A stretch of DNA of 5,793 nt from Lentimicrobiaceae bacterium (GTDB taxonomy: Bacteria > Bacteroidota > Bacteroidia > Bacteroidales > Lentimicrobiaceae), in NCBI GenBank assembly GCA_028697695.1, contig JAQVEI010000165.1, positions 1 through 5,793 on the forward strand, written 5' to 3'. The notes beneath the pieces were generated by a model. It was not told where the DNA came from, made no database searches, and saw nothing but the letters and a program-made list of their open reading frames with translations. Shown piece after piece: positions 1-5,778 of the stretch. The number at the start of each line of letters is the position of its first letter. The first letter of the stretch is position 1. Both the position numbers and the translations under genes were made by a program.

Positions 1-140
1 TGGAGCCTTTCTGAAACCGTCATGCGGTAGGAGGCGAAACCAATCCACAGCATCCATTACAGTATAGCAACTTTTTTAAAGTTCTTGGAGAGGAACTCTA
101 AAAACTACTACTTTTATATAATACGAGGAAATGATAAACC
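1..140. other. Leader region with no supported gene
   Basis: I see no supportable gene here. Plus-strand frames stop at bases 28-30 or soon after (one runs to a stop near base 66), so an upstream gene could end here, but nothing is recognisable. A short minus-strand frame (ATG at 57-55) stays open to the window edge for only 19 codons and has no Shine-Dalgarno. A TATAAT hexamer lies at 117-122, but it has no -35 partner and would start transcription downstream of the only candidate ribosome binding site (GAGG, 125-128). The region does contain an imperfect inverted repeat, listed separately. Confidence 0.5.
73..104. repeat. Imperfect 12-bp inverted repeat
   Basis: The arms are 73-84 (TTTTTAAAGTTC) and 93-104 (GAACTCTAAAAA), with one A/C mismatch and an 8-nt loop. 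The T-rich arm comes first and the A-rich arm last, which is the opposite of an intrinsic terminator. It could be an operator or a leader hairpin ahead of the hsdR-like fragment. No function can be read from the sequence. Confidence 0.45.
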
Positions 141-347
141 ATGACACCTGAGCAAAAAGCACGTCAATCAATTGATGCAAAGCTTAGTGCGTCCGGTTGG
201 ATTATCCAAGACTTAAAAGAGCTTAACCTTTCTGCTGGACTTGGAATTGCCGTACGCGAATTTCCTACGAGTACGGGCCCGGTTGACTATGCCCTATTTA
301 TCGATGGTACTCTCGTCAGTATTATAGAAAAAAAGAAACACTTATGA
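141..347 (+). pseudogene. HsdR N-terminal fragment (type I restriction)
   Basis: This is a 68-codon frame that reads like the extreme N-terminus of type I restriction enzyme subunit R (EcoEI-like HsdR_N domain). Diagnostic stretches are MTPEQKARQSIDAKL at the start, then GW, the DLKELNLSAG block, and AVREFP. A PD-(D/E)XK nuclease signature follows: D49 in GPVDYALFIDG, then E63-x-K65 in IIEKKK. Intact HsdR proteins run to many hundreds of residues with a DEAD-box helicase after the nuclease. Here the frame stops three residues after the catalytic Lys, with no helicase, HsdM or HsdS in the window. The ATG at 141 is the only sensible start; GAGG at 125-128 sits rather far upstream. A run of seven A (328-334) lies just before the break, but the -1 frame after it does not resemble HsdR, so this looks like a real truncation or recombination joint. 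It is probably non-functional, since the nuclease core is incomplete. Confidence 0.72.
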
Positions 348-463
348 AGATTGAACCTTTCAATAGCGGCGAGAAATAGTATTTTACAGTTACCTTTACG
401 CCTGTTATTGGTAAGGCAGGAGATGGAGAAATTTATGAAACAGAGGTACGGTATTTCGAGTAA
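344..463 (+). pseudogene. Short decayed reading frame of unknown origin
   Basis: An ATG at 344 overlaps the stop of the HsdR-like fragment (ATGA) and encodes MKIEPFNSGEK before a TAG at 377-379. The same frame then continues for 27 codons (YFTVTFTPVIGKAGDGEIY...) to TAA at 461-463. The part after the stop has protein-like alternation of hydrophobic and polar residues, suggesting a beta-strand protein interrupted by a nonsense mutation. I do not recognise the family. It could instead be chance open sequence. No ribosome binding site precedes the ATG beyond the A-rich run, though translational coupling through ATGA is possible in principle. Confidence 0.35.
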
Positions 464-466
464 ATA

Positions 467-472
467 AGGAGG
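467..472 (+). promoter_or_regulatory. Strong Shine-Dalgarno without a canonical start
   Basis: AGGAGG-type site (AGGAGG within 467-472). Eight bases downstream (473-480) the expected start position carries ATC (481-483), followed by a 73-codon open frame. No ATG, GTG or TTG occurs in that frame until deep inside it. The site argues that the frame was once, or still is, translated from 481. Confidence 0.55.
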
Positions 473-480
473 AAACAGTA

Positions 481-702
481 ATCTTCTCGAAAAAGGGTAA
501 AGTTCATCTTGACTTTGAATTTTATTTTGGCGAAGAAAATAAGTATTGTTTCTTGTTATTTATTAATCATCAGTTAACCCCAATTCAAGGGAAATATTAT
601 CATGAAATAACGAACAAACCTAATCAATTTACAGTTTGGTCAGTTGATGTCGAATGGGATGATTCAATAATTCATTTTATATGGTTTGTTAATACCAATT
701 AA
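481..702 (+). pseudogene. Orphan 73-codon frame lacking ATG start
   Basis: The frame starting IFSKKGKVHLDFEFYFGEEN and ending FIWFVNTN is open for 73 codons and closes with a double stop (TAA TAA, 700-705). It is rich in aromatic and beta-branched residues, with no signal peptide or membrane segment, and resembles a small soluble beta-rich protein. I do not recognise the family. The upstream AGGAGG at correct spacing points to base 481 as the start, but the codon is ATC. Either a start-codon mutation has silenced it, or it uses a rare ATC start. A third option is that it is the tail of a longer gene joined by a frameshift to the preceding decayed frame: the same frame stays open upstream only to base 439. 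Its position between an hsdR remnant and a transporter operon suggests accessory or formerly mobile DNA. Confidence 0.4.
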
Positions 703-756
703 TAATGAAATATCAGAACATGACCAATTGCATAAAACTGAATCTAAATTATTGAT

Positions 757-772
757 AAGAGGTTGAATTCAA
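757..772 (+). promoter_or_regulatory. RBS and palindrome fixing lipoprotein start
   Basis: AAGAGG at 757-762 is followed by the perfect 10-bp palindrome TTGAATTCAA (763-772), whose last base is the A of ATG 772. The spacing of 9 nt to ATG 772 is normal. The in-frame TTG at 763 would touch the Shine-Dalgarno directly, so ATG 772 is preferred. The palindrome is short and may be chance. Confidence 0.6.
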
Positions 773-2163
773 TGAGGCAGAAACTGATTAGCATATTTAT
801 TTTGATTTATATTTTTTTATGTGGCTGCAATAAAGATACGGTTTCTAATCCCAATGGCAATAAAAATATTAATAGCGAGAACCATTCAACCGGGAATAGT
901 GCCGTCCAGGTTCATGAAAGTACCAATATAATTTCGTCTGAAGCGAGGCCGTTTGATATATCCGAACATACAAACGGGACAAATCTGAAGTTGGGTGTTT
1001 CTTGGGAAACCGATAAAGGCAGGTATGCTATTCTTCCGTTAAATAATTCTTCGTATAATATAGTATTTTTTGATTATGCGCTTATGAAGCAATATCCGTT
1101 ATGCAATAAGCCGAACTGTTCACATAATGGGGAAGATTGCAACTCTTTTCTGCATAATTTTGAGATTAAATCAGGAGGAAACTTAACTTATTCACCTACT
1201 GAAACACATTATAGCCGGTTTAAATCTGTCTTTATGTACAATGGAAGAATTTATATCCTGTCAAACAATAAGATCATTTCGATGAAACCGGATGGTACTG
1301 ACAGAACTACTATTGTCAATATTCCAGATAAGTATCATCCAGAATCTATGTTTTATGTTGATGGGAAGTTTATTATTGAGGCTAGTGTATACACTCAAAA
1401 TGTTGATAATAAACATGAAATCAATTCTGTAACAGCATTTTTACAATTGGATATATCCAAAAAAGAAGTTGTAGAATTGTCAAAATGGGAGCATCACAAT
1501 GAGGAGCCATCCATAATAATGTTGGGTATTTTTAATGAGAATGCATATTATTTGCGATCTGTTGAAGGTGAACTGATGACCGAATCAACACAGGAAGCCT
1601 ATGACCGTGCACGTAATACAGCGAAAAGAGGCGTTTTAAAAGTAAATATTAAAACCGGTGAAAGCGAAACCTTCATAGAAGACCAACTCGCTTTTCAGTT
1701 TGACTATGTCAATTTCATAGGAAATTGTATTTATTATCACTCCAGAAAAGATAAAATCATGTATGAAATAAATCTTGAATCTGGTGAAAAAAGGGGCCTT
1801 ATAACAAACCTGGAAGGTTATTGTGGTGTTACAACAATCGTGGACGGAAAACTGATATATTATATCAATTATAATGAAAGCGAAATTGAAAAAAAAGAAT
1901 CCCGCAGCCCTGGAAAGTTTTATTATGATATGAAAACAGGCAAAACACAGGAAATCAAACCTATATCCGGAGGGTCTGAAGCAATTGTGTTCGGAAGGTA
2001 CCGGGGCGATTATTTGATGAAAACAAGCGAATCAAAAGACAGTTTTCAGATTGGAAGGATTTCAAAAGCAGATTTTTGGGCAGGGGAGTACAACAAGGCA
2101 AAAGAAACTTTTACATTTGAATTTAAAGATATAAAAAATATACTTTTTGGAGGGTTAATTTAG
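772..2163 (+). CDS. Predicted beta-propeller lipoprotein (DUF5050-like)
   Basis: 463-residue secreted lipoprotein, first gene of a three-gene transporter operon. The N-terminus (MRQK, a hydrophobic stretch at about residues 5-16, then LCGC) is a signal peptidase II lipobox with Cys19 as the lipidated residue, so it should be anchored outside the membrane. A low-complexity Asn/Ser linker follows (about 20-55). A Cys/His cluster comes next: C111-x4-C116-x-H118-x4-C123, possibly metal binding or disulfide forming. I recall similar Cys/His clusters in other clostridial surface lipoproteins. From about residue 150 the chain shows repeated blade-like units of the DUF5050 or WD/YVTN style: YNGRIYIL with KPDGTDR (156-181), IGNCIYYHS with LESGEKRG (from 316), VDGKLIYYI and MKTGKTQEI (from 357). 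An in-frame TTG at 763 is rejected as start because it abuts the Shine-Dalgarno. The stop is 30 nt before the ATPase gene. Role is inferred: an extracytoplasmic partner (sensor, substrate capture or scaffold) of the adjoining ABC transporter. It is not a typical periplasmic-binding-protein fold. Confidence 0.8.
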   Translation: MRQKLISIFILIYIFLCGCNKDTVSNPNGNKNINSENHSTGNSAVQVHESTNIISSEARPFDISEHTNGTNLKLGVSWETDKGRYAILPLNNSSYNIVFFDYALMKQYPLCNKPNCSHNGEDCNSFLHNFEIKSGGNLTYSPTETHYSRFKSVFMYNGRIYILSNNKIISMKPDGTDRTTIVNIPDKYHPESMFYVDGKFIIEASVYTQNVDNKHEINSVTAFLQLDISKKEVVELSKWEHHNEEPSIIMLGIFNENAYYLRSVEGELMTESTQEAYDRARNTAKRGVLKVNIKTGESETFIEDQLAFQFDYVNFIGNCIYYHSRKDKIMYEINLESGEKRGLITNLEGYCGVTTIVDGKLIYYINYNESEIEKKESRSPGKFYYDMKTGKTQEIKPISGGSEAIVFGRYRGDYLMKTSESKDSFQIGRISKADFWAGEYNKAKETFTFEFKDIKNILFGGLI

Positions 2164-2180
2164 AATTTTAAATTTTTCTC

Positions 2181-2186
2181 CGGAGG
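2181..2186 (+). promoter_or_regulatory. RBS of the ABC ATPase gene
   Basis: CGGAGG, 7 nt before ATG 2194, inside the 30-nt gap after the lipoprotein gene. No terminator or promoter is visible in the gap, which supports co-transcription. Confidence 0.7.
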
Positions 2187-2193
2187 CTGAAAT

Positions 2194-2943
2194 ATGCTAA
2201 AAATAGAGGGATTATGCAAAAATTACGGAAAAACAAGAGCATTGATTGATGTGAACCTGAACCTTACTCCCGGCATCTATGCTTTGCTGGGCCCGAATGG
2301 ATCCGGAAAATCAACTTTAATGAATATTTTGACTTTGGGATTGAGAGCGGATAGCGGGCAAGTGTTATGGGAAGGAATGCCAATAGAAAAAGCGGGAAAA
2401 TCATACCGTGAAATTTTGGGATATATGCCGCAGCAACAGGGGTTATATGATGGTTTCCGCGGTGTGGATTTTCTCAGCTACATAGCAAGCCTTAAAGGGA
2501 TTCCAAAAAAACAGATTAAAGAAGAAGTACACCGGGTCGCTGACCTTGTAAACCTGTCAGACAGGCTAAAGGACCGGCTCTCATCATATTCAGGTGGGAT
2601 GCGCCAGCGAATATTGCTGGCTTCAGCAATCATGGGCGACCCAAAACTTATTATCCTGGATGAACCGACGGCGGGGTTAGACCCGAAGGAGCGAATCCGT
2701 ACCCGCGAGATTGTAAGGTCCATGTCCCAAGGCAGAATAATACTGTTTGCAACACATGTTGTCTCAGATATTGAATGCATAGCCGATGAAATAATACTTA
2801 TTAAAAAGGGTGTGATTGTGGAAAAAGGGCCACAGAGTGAACTTTGTGAAAAAATGGGTGGCCTAAAGGACTTAGAAGCTGTTTATATGCATGTGTTTGC
2901 GGAAGAACAAAAGGCAGACGATTACTCTCATCAGGAGGTGTAA
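2194..2943 (+). CDS. ABC transporter ATP-binding protein (CcmA-type)
   Basis: 249-residue nucleotide-binding subunit of an ABC-2 type transporter; it hydrolyses ATP in the cytoplasm to drive the neighbouring permease. All motifs are intact: Walker A GPNGSGKST (33-41), Q-loop at GYMPQQQGLY (Q80), signature SYSGGMRQR (131-139), Walker B LIILDEP (152-158, catalytic Glu157), D-loop AGLDP (160-164) and switch His188 in ATHVVSD. The length suits a single-domain ATPase of the COG1131 multidrug/antibiotic-export class; the C-terminal 40 residues or so are an acidic tail with no domain I recognise. With a single ATPase and one double-length permease, the working complex is probably two ATPase copies on one fused membrane protein. 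The next gene begins 3 nt after its stop, and that gene's Shine-Dalgarno lies within the last codons here, so translation is likely coupled. Substrate cannot be deduced; members of this class export peptides, drugs or lipids. Confidence 0.95.
   Translation: MLKIEGLCKNYGKTRALIDVNLNLTPGIYALLGPNGSGKSTLMNILTLGLRADSGQVLWEGMPIEKAGKSYREILGYMPQQQGLYDGFRGVDFLSYIASLKGIPKKQIKEEVHRVADLVNLSDRLKDRLSSYSGGMRQRILLASAIMGDPKLIILDEPTAGLDPKERIRTREIVRSMSQGRIILFATHVVSDIECIADEIILIKKGVIVEKGPQSELCEKMGGLKDLEAVYMHVFAEEQKADDYSHQEV
2933..2940 (+). promoter_or_regulatory. Strong RBS supporting a TTG start
   Basis: AGGAGGTG is a near-perfect match to the 16S rRNA 3' end and sits inside the last codons of the ATPase gene. 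It lies 6-8 nt from TTG 2947. There is no ATG at usable distance, so the permease very probably starts with TTG. Confidence 0.8.
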
Positions 2944-2946
2944 CGT

Positions 2947-5331
2947 TTGCAAGTGTTTAAGTATGAACTTTATAAAGTTGTTGCCAAAAAAATTTTCTGG
3001 GCATTTCTAGTTGCTTCGTTGGCGTTGAATATCCTTGCTTTATGGTGGATAAGCAAACCGACCGGCCTGCCTCATGCCCATACAAAGGCTTTTTATGATA
3101 CCATTAGAAATATGAGCCCGGAGCAAGAAATTGCTTATGTCCAAAATCAGATTGAATTAATGGATGGATATATCGCCAAAAACTGGCTTGCATTTAATTC
3201 TTCCGAAAATGATGATGAAATTGCCGTGTGGCGTGAAGCTTATCAAACAGCGCGTAAGAAGTTTGGTTCTTTGCTTGATCAGAATATACCAACCGAAAAA
3301 GTTGCGGCACAAAAATCAATTTATACTGAGTTTTTAAACAGCCTTTTGGAAGATAAACATAAAAAATTCTTAAATGAAATAAATGAAAAAGCTGAACTGC
3401 TGCTGGGTTCTTCCCTTTTTGGCGGCAGCGCTGACAGTTTTTCAAAAAGGAATATCGAAAAGACAAGGGCAGATTTCGCAAATTTGTCAGATATTAAAAC
3501 GGTTCCTGACATAAATGATGGAATCGCTCTGTTGTTTGATACCACAACCACTGACATTTTATTGCTGTTTATTATTATTTTAATATGCTTTGCATTAATT
3601 ACGGATGAAAAGGATAAACGGCTGTTTTTAATTGTAAAGTCAACTCCAAATGGAACTATACGTACCATATTTGCAAAACTCGGCGCGCTGGCAGTTTGTG
3701 TTATAGTGGTTAATCTATTGATGTTGGCAAGCAATGTTCTGTTTGCATCCTCCGTGTTCGGGCTTGGCAACTTATCCCGTTCAATCCAGTCTGTTCCCGA
3801 TATGATTGGTTCAACTATGCGTATTTCTGTTGCTCAGTTTATTTTGATATATTTTGTGGTGAAAACTGCCGGTTTGTTTGTGATCGGAATGGTTATAATG
3901 TTGATTTCACTACATACAAGCCATTCTGTAATCATGCTGTTTGTGACAGTAATCACAGCAGTCACAAATGTCGTGTTAACGTTCATTCATGCCGAGTCTG
4001 CCTGGAACTGGTTTAGGTATTTAAACTTGGCTGCTTTCATGAGGCCTTACGATTGGCTCAAGAGCTACAAAAACCTGAATTTTTTCAATTGCCCTGTCAA
4101 TTTGATACCAGTCTTTACATTATTTGCAGTAGTTATTTTAATAGTTTTATGTGTTTTAGTTTCACTGTCCTTTGTAAAGCGCAGAGCATTGGATAACAAC
4201 CTCAAATTGTTTAAATTTAATATCAGGATACCCATACTTTTAAAATATGCAGGATACCGGTGGTATGAATTCAAAAAAATTGCTATCATAAATAAAGCTA
4301 TTGTGATTATCGCGTTTTTTGTAATATTTCAAGGTCATGGAGTATTTAATTCAGAGGCGCCGTTTTTGGGATATGAGCATTATTATTTTAAATATACCAT
4401 GCAAGCCCTGCATGGGCCTTTAACCGATGAAAAAGAAGAATATATACTGAATGAAAAAGCCAAGTTCGATGAAGCGCAAAGGAAGATTAAAGAAATTGAA
4501 GCTCAATTCGAACGCGGTGAGATTCCTTTTCAAGCTGTTGAGACATTATCGAAAAAATATCAAAACATACTTGATAAAAAAAGTGCTTTCGATTTGGTAT
4601 ATGAACGATATCTTTATTTAAAGGAAACAAAAGGTGCTCAGTTCTTGTATGATACAGGGTACCGCCTTCTGTTCGGGTTTTCCAATGCCGATAATGGACT
4701 GGCCAGCGGCATTAAGATGTTAATTGTTTTGATTTTATGCTTATGTGGAGTATTTGCCATAGAGTATAAAACTGAGATGTACAAGATCCTGAATTCAACA
4801 CTTCATGGTAATATTGATACTGTTAAAACTAAGATGATTATATCATTTATTATCTCAACATTGATTTTTGTATCTGCATACATGCCAGATTTGATTTATA
4901 TCTATAAATATTTCGGACTACCAGGCCTCAATTTGCCGCTGTTGAGTGTACAGCCAGCAGAATCGAGCCGATTCCCGGAAATTATGAGCAAAATGCCAAT
5001 CTGGGGTTATCTGGTTATGCTTTTTATTGTCCGGCTTGCGGTGTTTTTTATTATATCATTGTACATCCTTACGATATCCCTGATAATCCGGAATTCAGTT
5101 TTTACAACCTTATGCGCGTTTGGGTTGTTTATAGTTCCTTTGCTGATTCATACTTTTGGTTATACGTTTCTTGACAAATTCAGTATGTTGCATTTAATTA
5201 CCGCAAATCCCATGTTTAACAACTTACCGCTCTGGCAATCATTCACTCAATGCCTGATTAACATTGTAATTGCGATTGGTTGTACCTGGTTAGTGATTCG
5301 CAGATTTGGTAAAGCAACATTAATAGGGTGA
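2947..5331 (+). CDS. Fused double-module ABC-2 type permease
   Basis: 794-residue membrane protein, the transmembrane part of the transporter powered by the preceding ATPase. It reads as two ABC-2 half-permeases in tandem, each with one N-terminal membrane helix, a long polar loop, then five helices. Likely helices: 16-36; 203-219, 245-270, 296-320, 325-347, 386-411 for half one; 447-462; 588-605, 630-652, 686-713, 716-736, 766-785 for half two. The large loops (about 37-200 and 463-587) are helical and charged, with coiled-coil-like stretches, and should face outside. The halves share a motif just after their second helix: E-K-x3-L at 221-226, then STPNGTIRT (232-240); in half two E607-Y-K then STLHGNIDT (617-625), each followed by Lys. 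The halves also both begin with a KY motif before an aromatic/basic stretch (5-20 and 433-447). Usual ABC-2 permeases have about six helices and 250-400 residues and pair as dimers, so this is double length. The TTG start follows a strong AGGAGGTG. Substrate unknown; it could export a peptide or lipid, or confer immunity. Confidence 0.88.
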   Translation: MQVFKYELYKVVAKKIFWAFLVASLALNILALWWISKPTGLPHAHTKAFYDTIRNMSPEQEIAYVQNQIELMDGYIAKNWLAFNSSENDDEIAVWREAYQTARKKFGSLLDQNIPTEKVAAQKSIYTEFLNSLLEDKHKKFLNEINEKAELLLGSSLFGGSADSFSKRNIEKTRADFANLSDIKTVPDINDGIALLFDTTTTDILLLFIIILICFALITDEKDKRLFLIVKSTPNGTIRTIFAKLGALAVCVIVVNLLMLASNVLFASSVFGLGNLSRSIQSVPDMIGSTMRISVAQFILIYFVVKTAGLFVIGMVIMLISLHTSHSVIMLFVTVITAVTNVVLTFIHAESAWNWFRYLNLAAFMRPYDWLKSYKNLNFFNCPVNLIPVFTLFAVVILIVLCVLVSLSFVKRRALDNNLKLFKFNIRIPILLKYAGYRWYEFKKIAIINKAIVIIAFFVIFQGHGVFNSEAPFLGYEHYYFKYTMQALHGPLTDEKEEYILNEKAKFDEAQRKIKEIEAQFERGEIPFQAVETLSKKYQNILDKKSAFDLVYERYLYLKETKGAQFLYDTGYRLLFGFSNADNGLASGIKMLIVLILCLCGVFAIEYKTEMYKILNSTLHGNIDTVKTKMIISFIISTLIFVSAYMPDLIYIYKYFGLPGLNLPLLSVQPAESSRFPEIMSKMPIWGYLVMLFIVRLAVFFIISLYILTISLIIRNSVFTTLCAFGLFIVPLLIHTFGYTFLDKFSMLHLITANPMFNNLPLWQSFTQCLINIVIAIGCTWLVIRRFGKATLIG

Positions 5332-5362
5332 AGCTGTTTTTCTTAGTTTGCAAAGTGAAACT

Positions 5363-5455
5363 ATGCGTATGGAGAATAAGAATTCTGAAGCGCCTGTTAT
5401 TTATAAAGGCAAATTCTGGGTACAGGAGCTTTTATTTTCACTATTTCCTGTTTGA
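5363..5455 (+). CDS. Doubtful 30-residue ORF after the operon
   Basis: ATG 5363 opens a 30-codon frame (MRMENKNSEAPVIYKGKFWV, then QELLFSLFPV) with stop at 5453-5455. It begins polar and ends hydrophobic, so it could be the N-terminus of a truncated membrane protein or a small peptide. There is no good Shine-Dalgarno and no family that I recognise. It lies 31 nt after the permease stop and upstream of a hairpin, so it would be transcribed with the operon. Chance open frame is at least as likely. Confidence 0.2.
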   Translation: MRMENKNSEAPVIYKGKFWVQELLFSLFPV

Positions 5456-5488
5456 ATTCCAAAAAAATCAAATCCTCCATTTGTCCAA

Positions 5489-5512
5489 AGACCCGCTTTT
5501 TTAAGCGGGTCT
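5489..5512 (+). terminator. Perfect 10-bp GC-rich hairpin, likely operon terminator
   Basis: Arms AGACCCGCTT (5489-5498) and AAGCGGGTCT (5503-5512) pair perfectly around a TTTT loop. Position after the permease operon suits an intrinsic terminator, but the expected T-tract is missing: the next bases are AGACTGTC. Downstream on the minus strand only TTT follows. The T-tract may have been separated from the stem by the insertion that begins near here. Confidence 0.55.
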
Positions 5513-5523
5513 AGACTGTCGAT

Positions 5524-5559
5524 AAACAGGCACTTTCACGCGATTGAAAGTGCCTGTTT
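5524..5559. repeat. Perfect 15-bp palindrome with 6-nt loop
   Basis: Arms AAACAGGCACTTTCA (5524-5538) and TGAAAGTGCCTGTTT (5545-5559) are exact complements around CGCGAT. It lies only 12 nt after the previous hairpin. The right arm ends in TTT then CCATTG, so it is at best a weak terminator. It could be a subterminal transposase-binding palindrome or a barrier to transcription entering the element. Confidence 0.8.
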
Positions 5560-5710
5560 CCATTGAAATATTGAAAATATGGCGAGAAACCGCCGAAAAC
5601 AAGGGGATACATGCCTTTAATGCCAGTTTTTTGAGGTCATTGCAGCGAATTTAAGCCTGACCCAATGATAAGGTATAATAAATTGCGCAAATTTGAAAAC
5701 CAATAAAAAG

Positions 5711-5739
5711 AGGACAAGTTTGCAGTCTTTTGGTAAAAT
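5711..5739 (+). promoter_or_regulatory. Extended -10 promoter for the terminal ORF
   Basis: AGGACA (5711-5716, 4 of 6 matches to TTGACA) and TAAAAT (5734-5739, 5 of 6 matches to TATAAT) are separated by exactly 17 nt, and TG at 5731-5732 gives an extended -10. Transcription would begin near 5746, about 33 nt before the ATG. A second TATAAT at 5674-5679 has only a poor -35 match. Confidence 0.55.
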
Positions 5740-5778
5740 AACTACACACAAAATTCAACCGAAAGGAGACTGCAAACT
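5717..5778 (+). promoter_or_regulatory. 11-bp inverted repeat flanking the start-site leader
   Basis: AGTTTGCAGTC (5717-5727) is the exact complement of GACTGCAAACT (5768-5778), with 40 nt between. The right arm fills the space between the Shine-Dalgarno AAGGAG (5763-5768) and the ATG at 5779. The left arm lies in the promoter spacer, upstream of the predicted start of transcription. Only transcripts entering from outside would contain both arms and fold over the translation start. Confidence 0.7.

Noticed and set aside
1..57. Minus-strand ORF beginning MDAVDWFRLLPHDGF and leaving the window
   Set aside because: Only 19 codons, no ribosome binding site and no recognised family; cannot be told from chance.
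117..122. TATAAT as a promoter for the HsdR-like fragment
   Set aside because: No -35 hexamer at 16-18 nt, and the start of transcription would fall after the only candidate Shine-Dalgarno.
703..756. Promoter for the lipoprotein operon
   Set aside because: Several AT-rich hexamers exist (for example TTGCAT at 728-733), but none has a convincing -10 at 16-18 nt. The operon's promoter could not be placed.
763..771. TTG at 763 as start of the lipoprotein gene
   Set aside because: It touches the AAGAGG ribosome binding site with no spacer, whereas ATG 772 has normal 9-nt spacing and gives a standard signal peptide.
2478..2780. Minus-strand 100-codon frame inside the ATPase gene
   Set aside because: It lies opposite the conserved ABC motifs and is a shadow of that reading frame.
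3321..3770. Minus-strand 149-codon frame inside the permease gene
   Set aside because: It is antisense to a clear membrane-protein gene and lacks domain features of its own.
5345..5365. Similarity of AGTTT...AAACTATG before the tiny ORF to the repeat at 5717-5781
   Set aside because: The shared bases are few and the spacing differs greatly; treated as chance.
5579..5620. ORF of 13 codons (MARNRRKQGDTCL)
   Set aside because: Too short, without ribosome binding site, within the gene-free leader of the probable IS.
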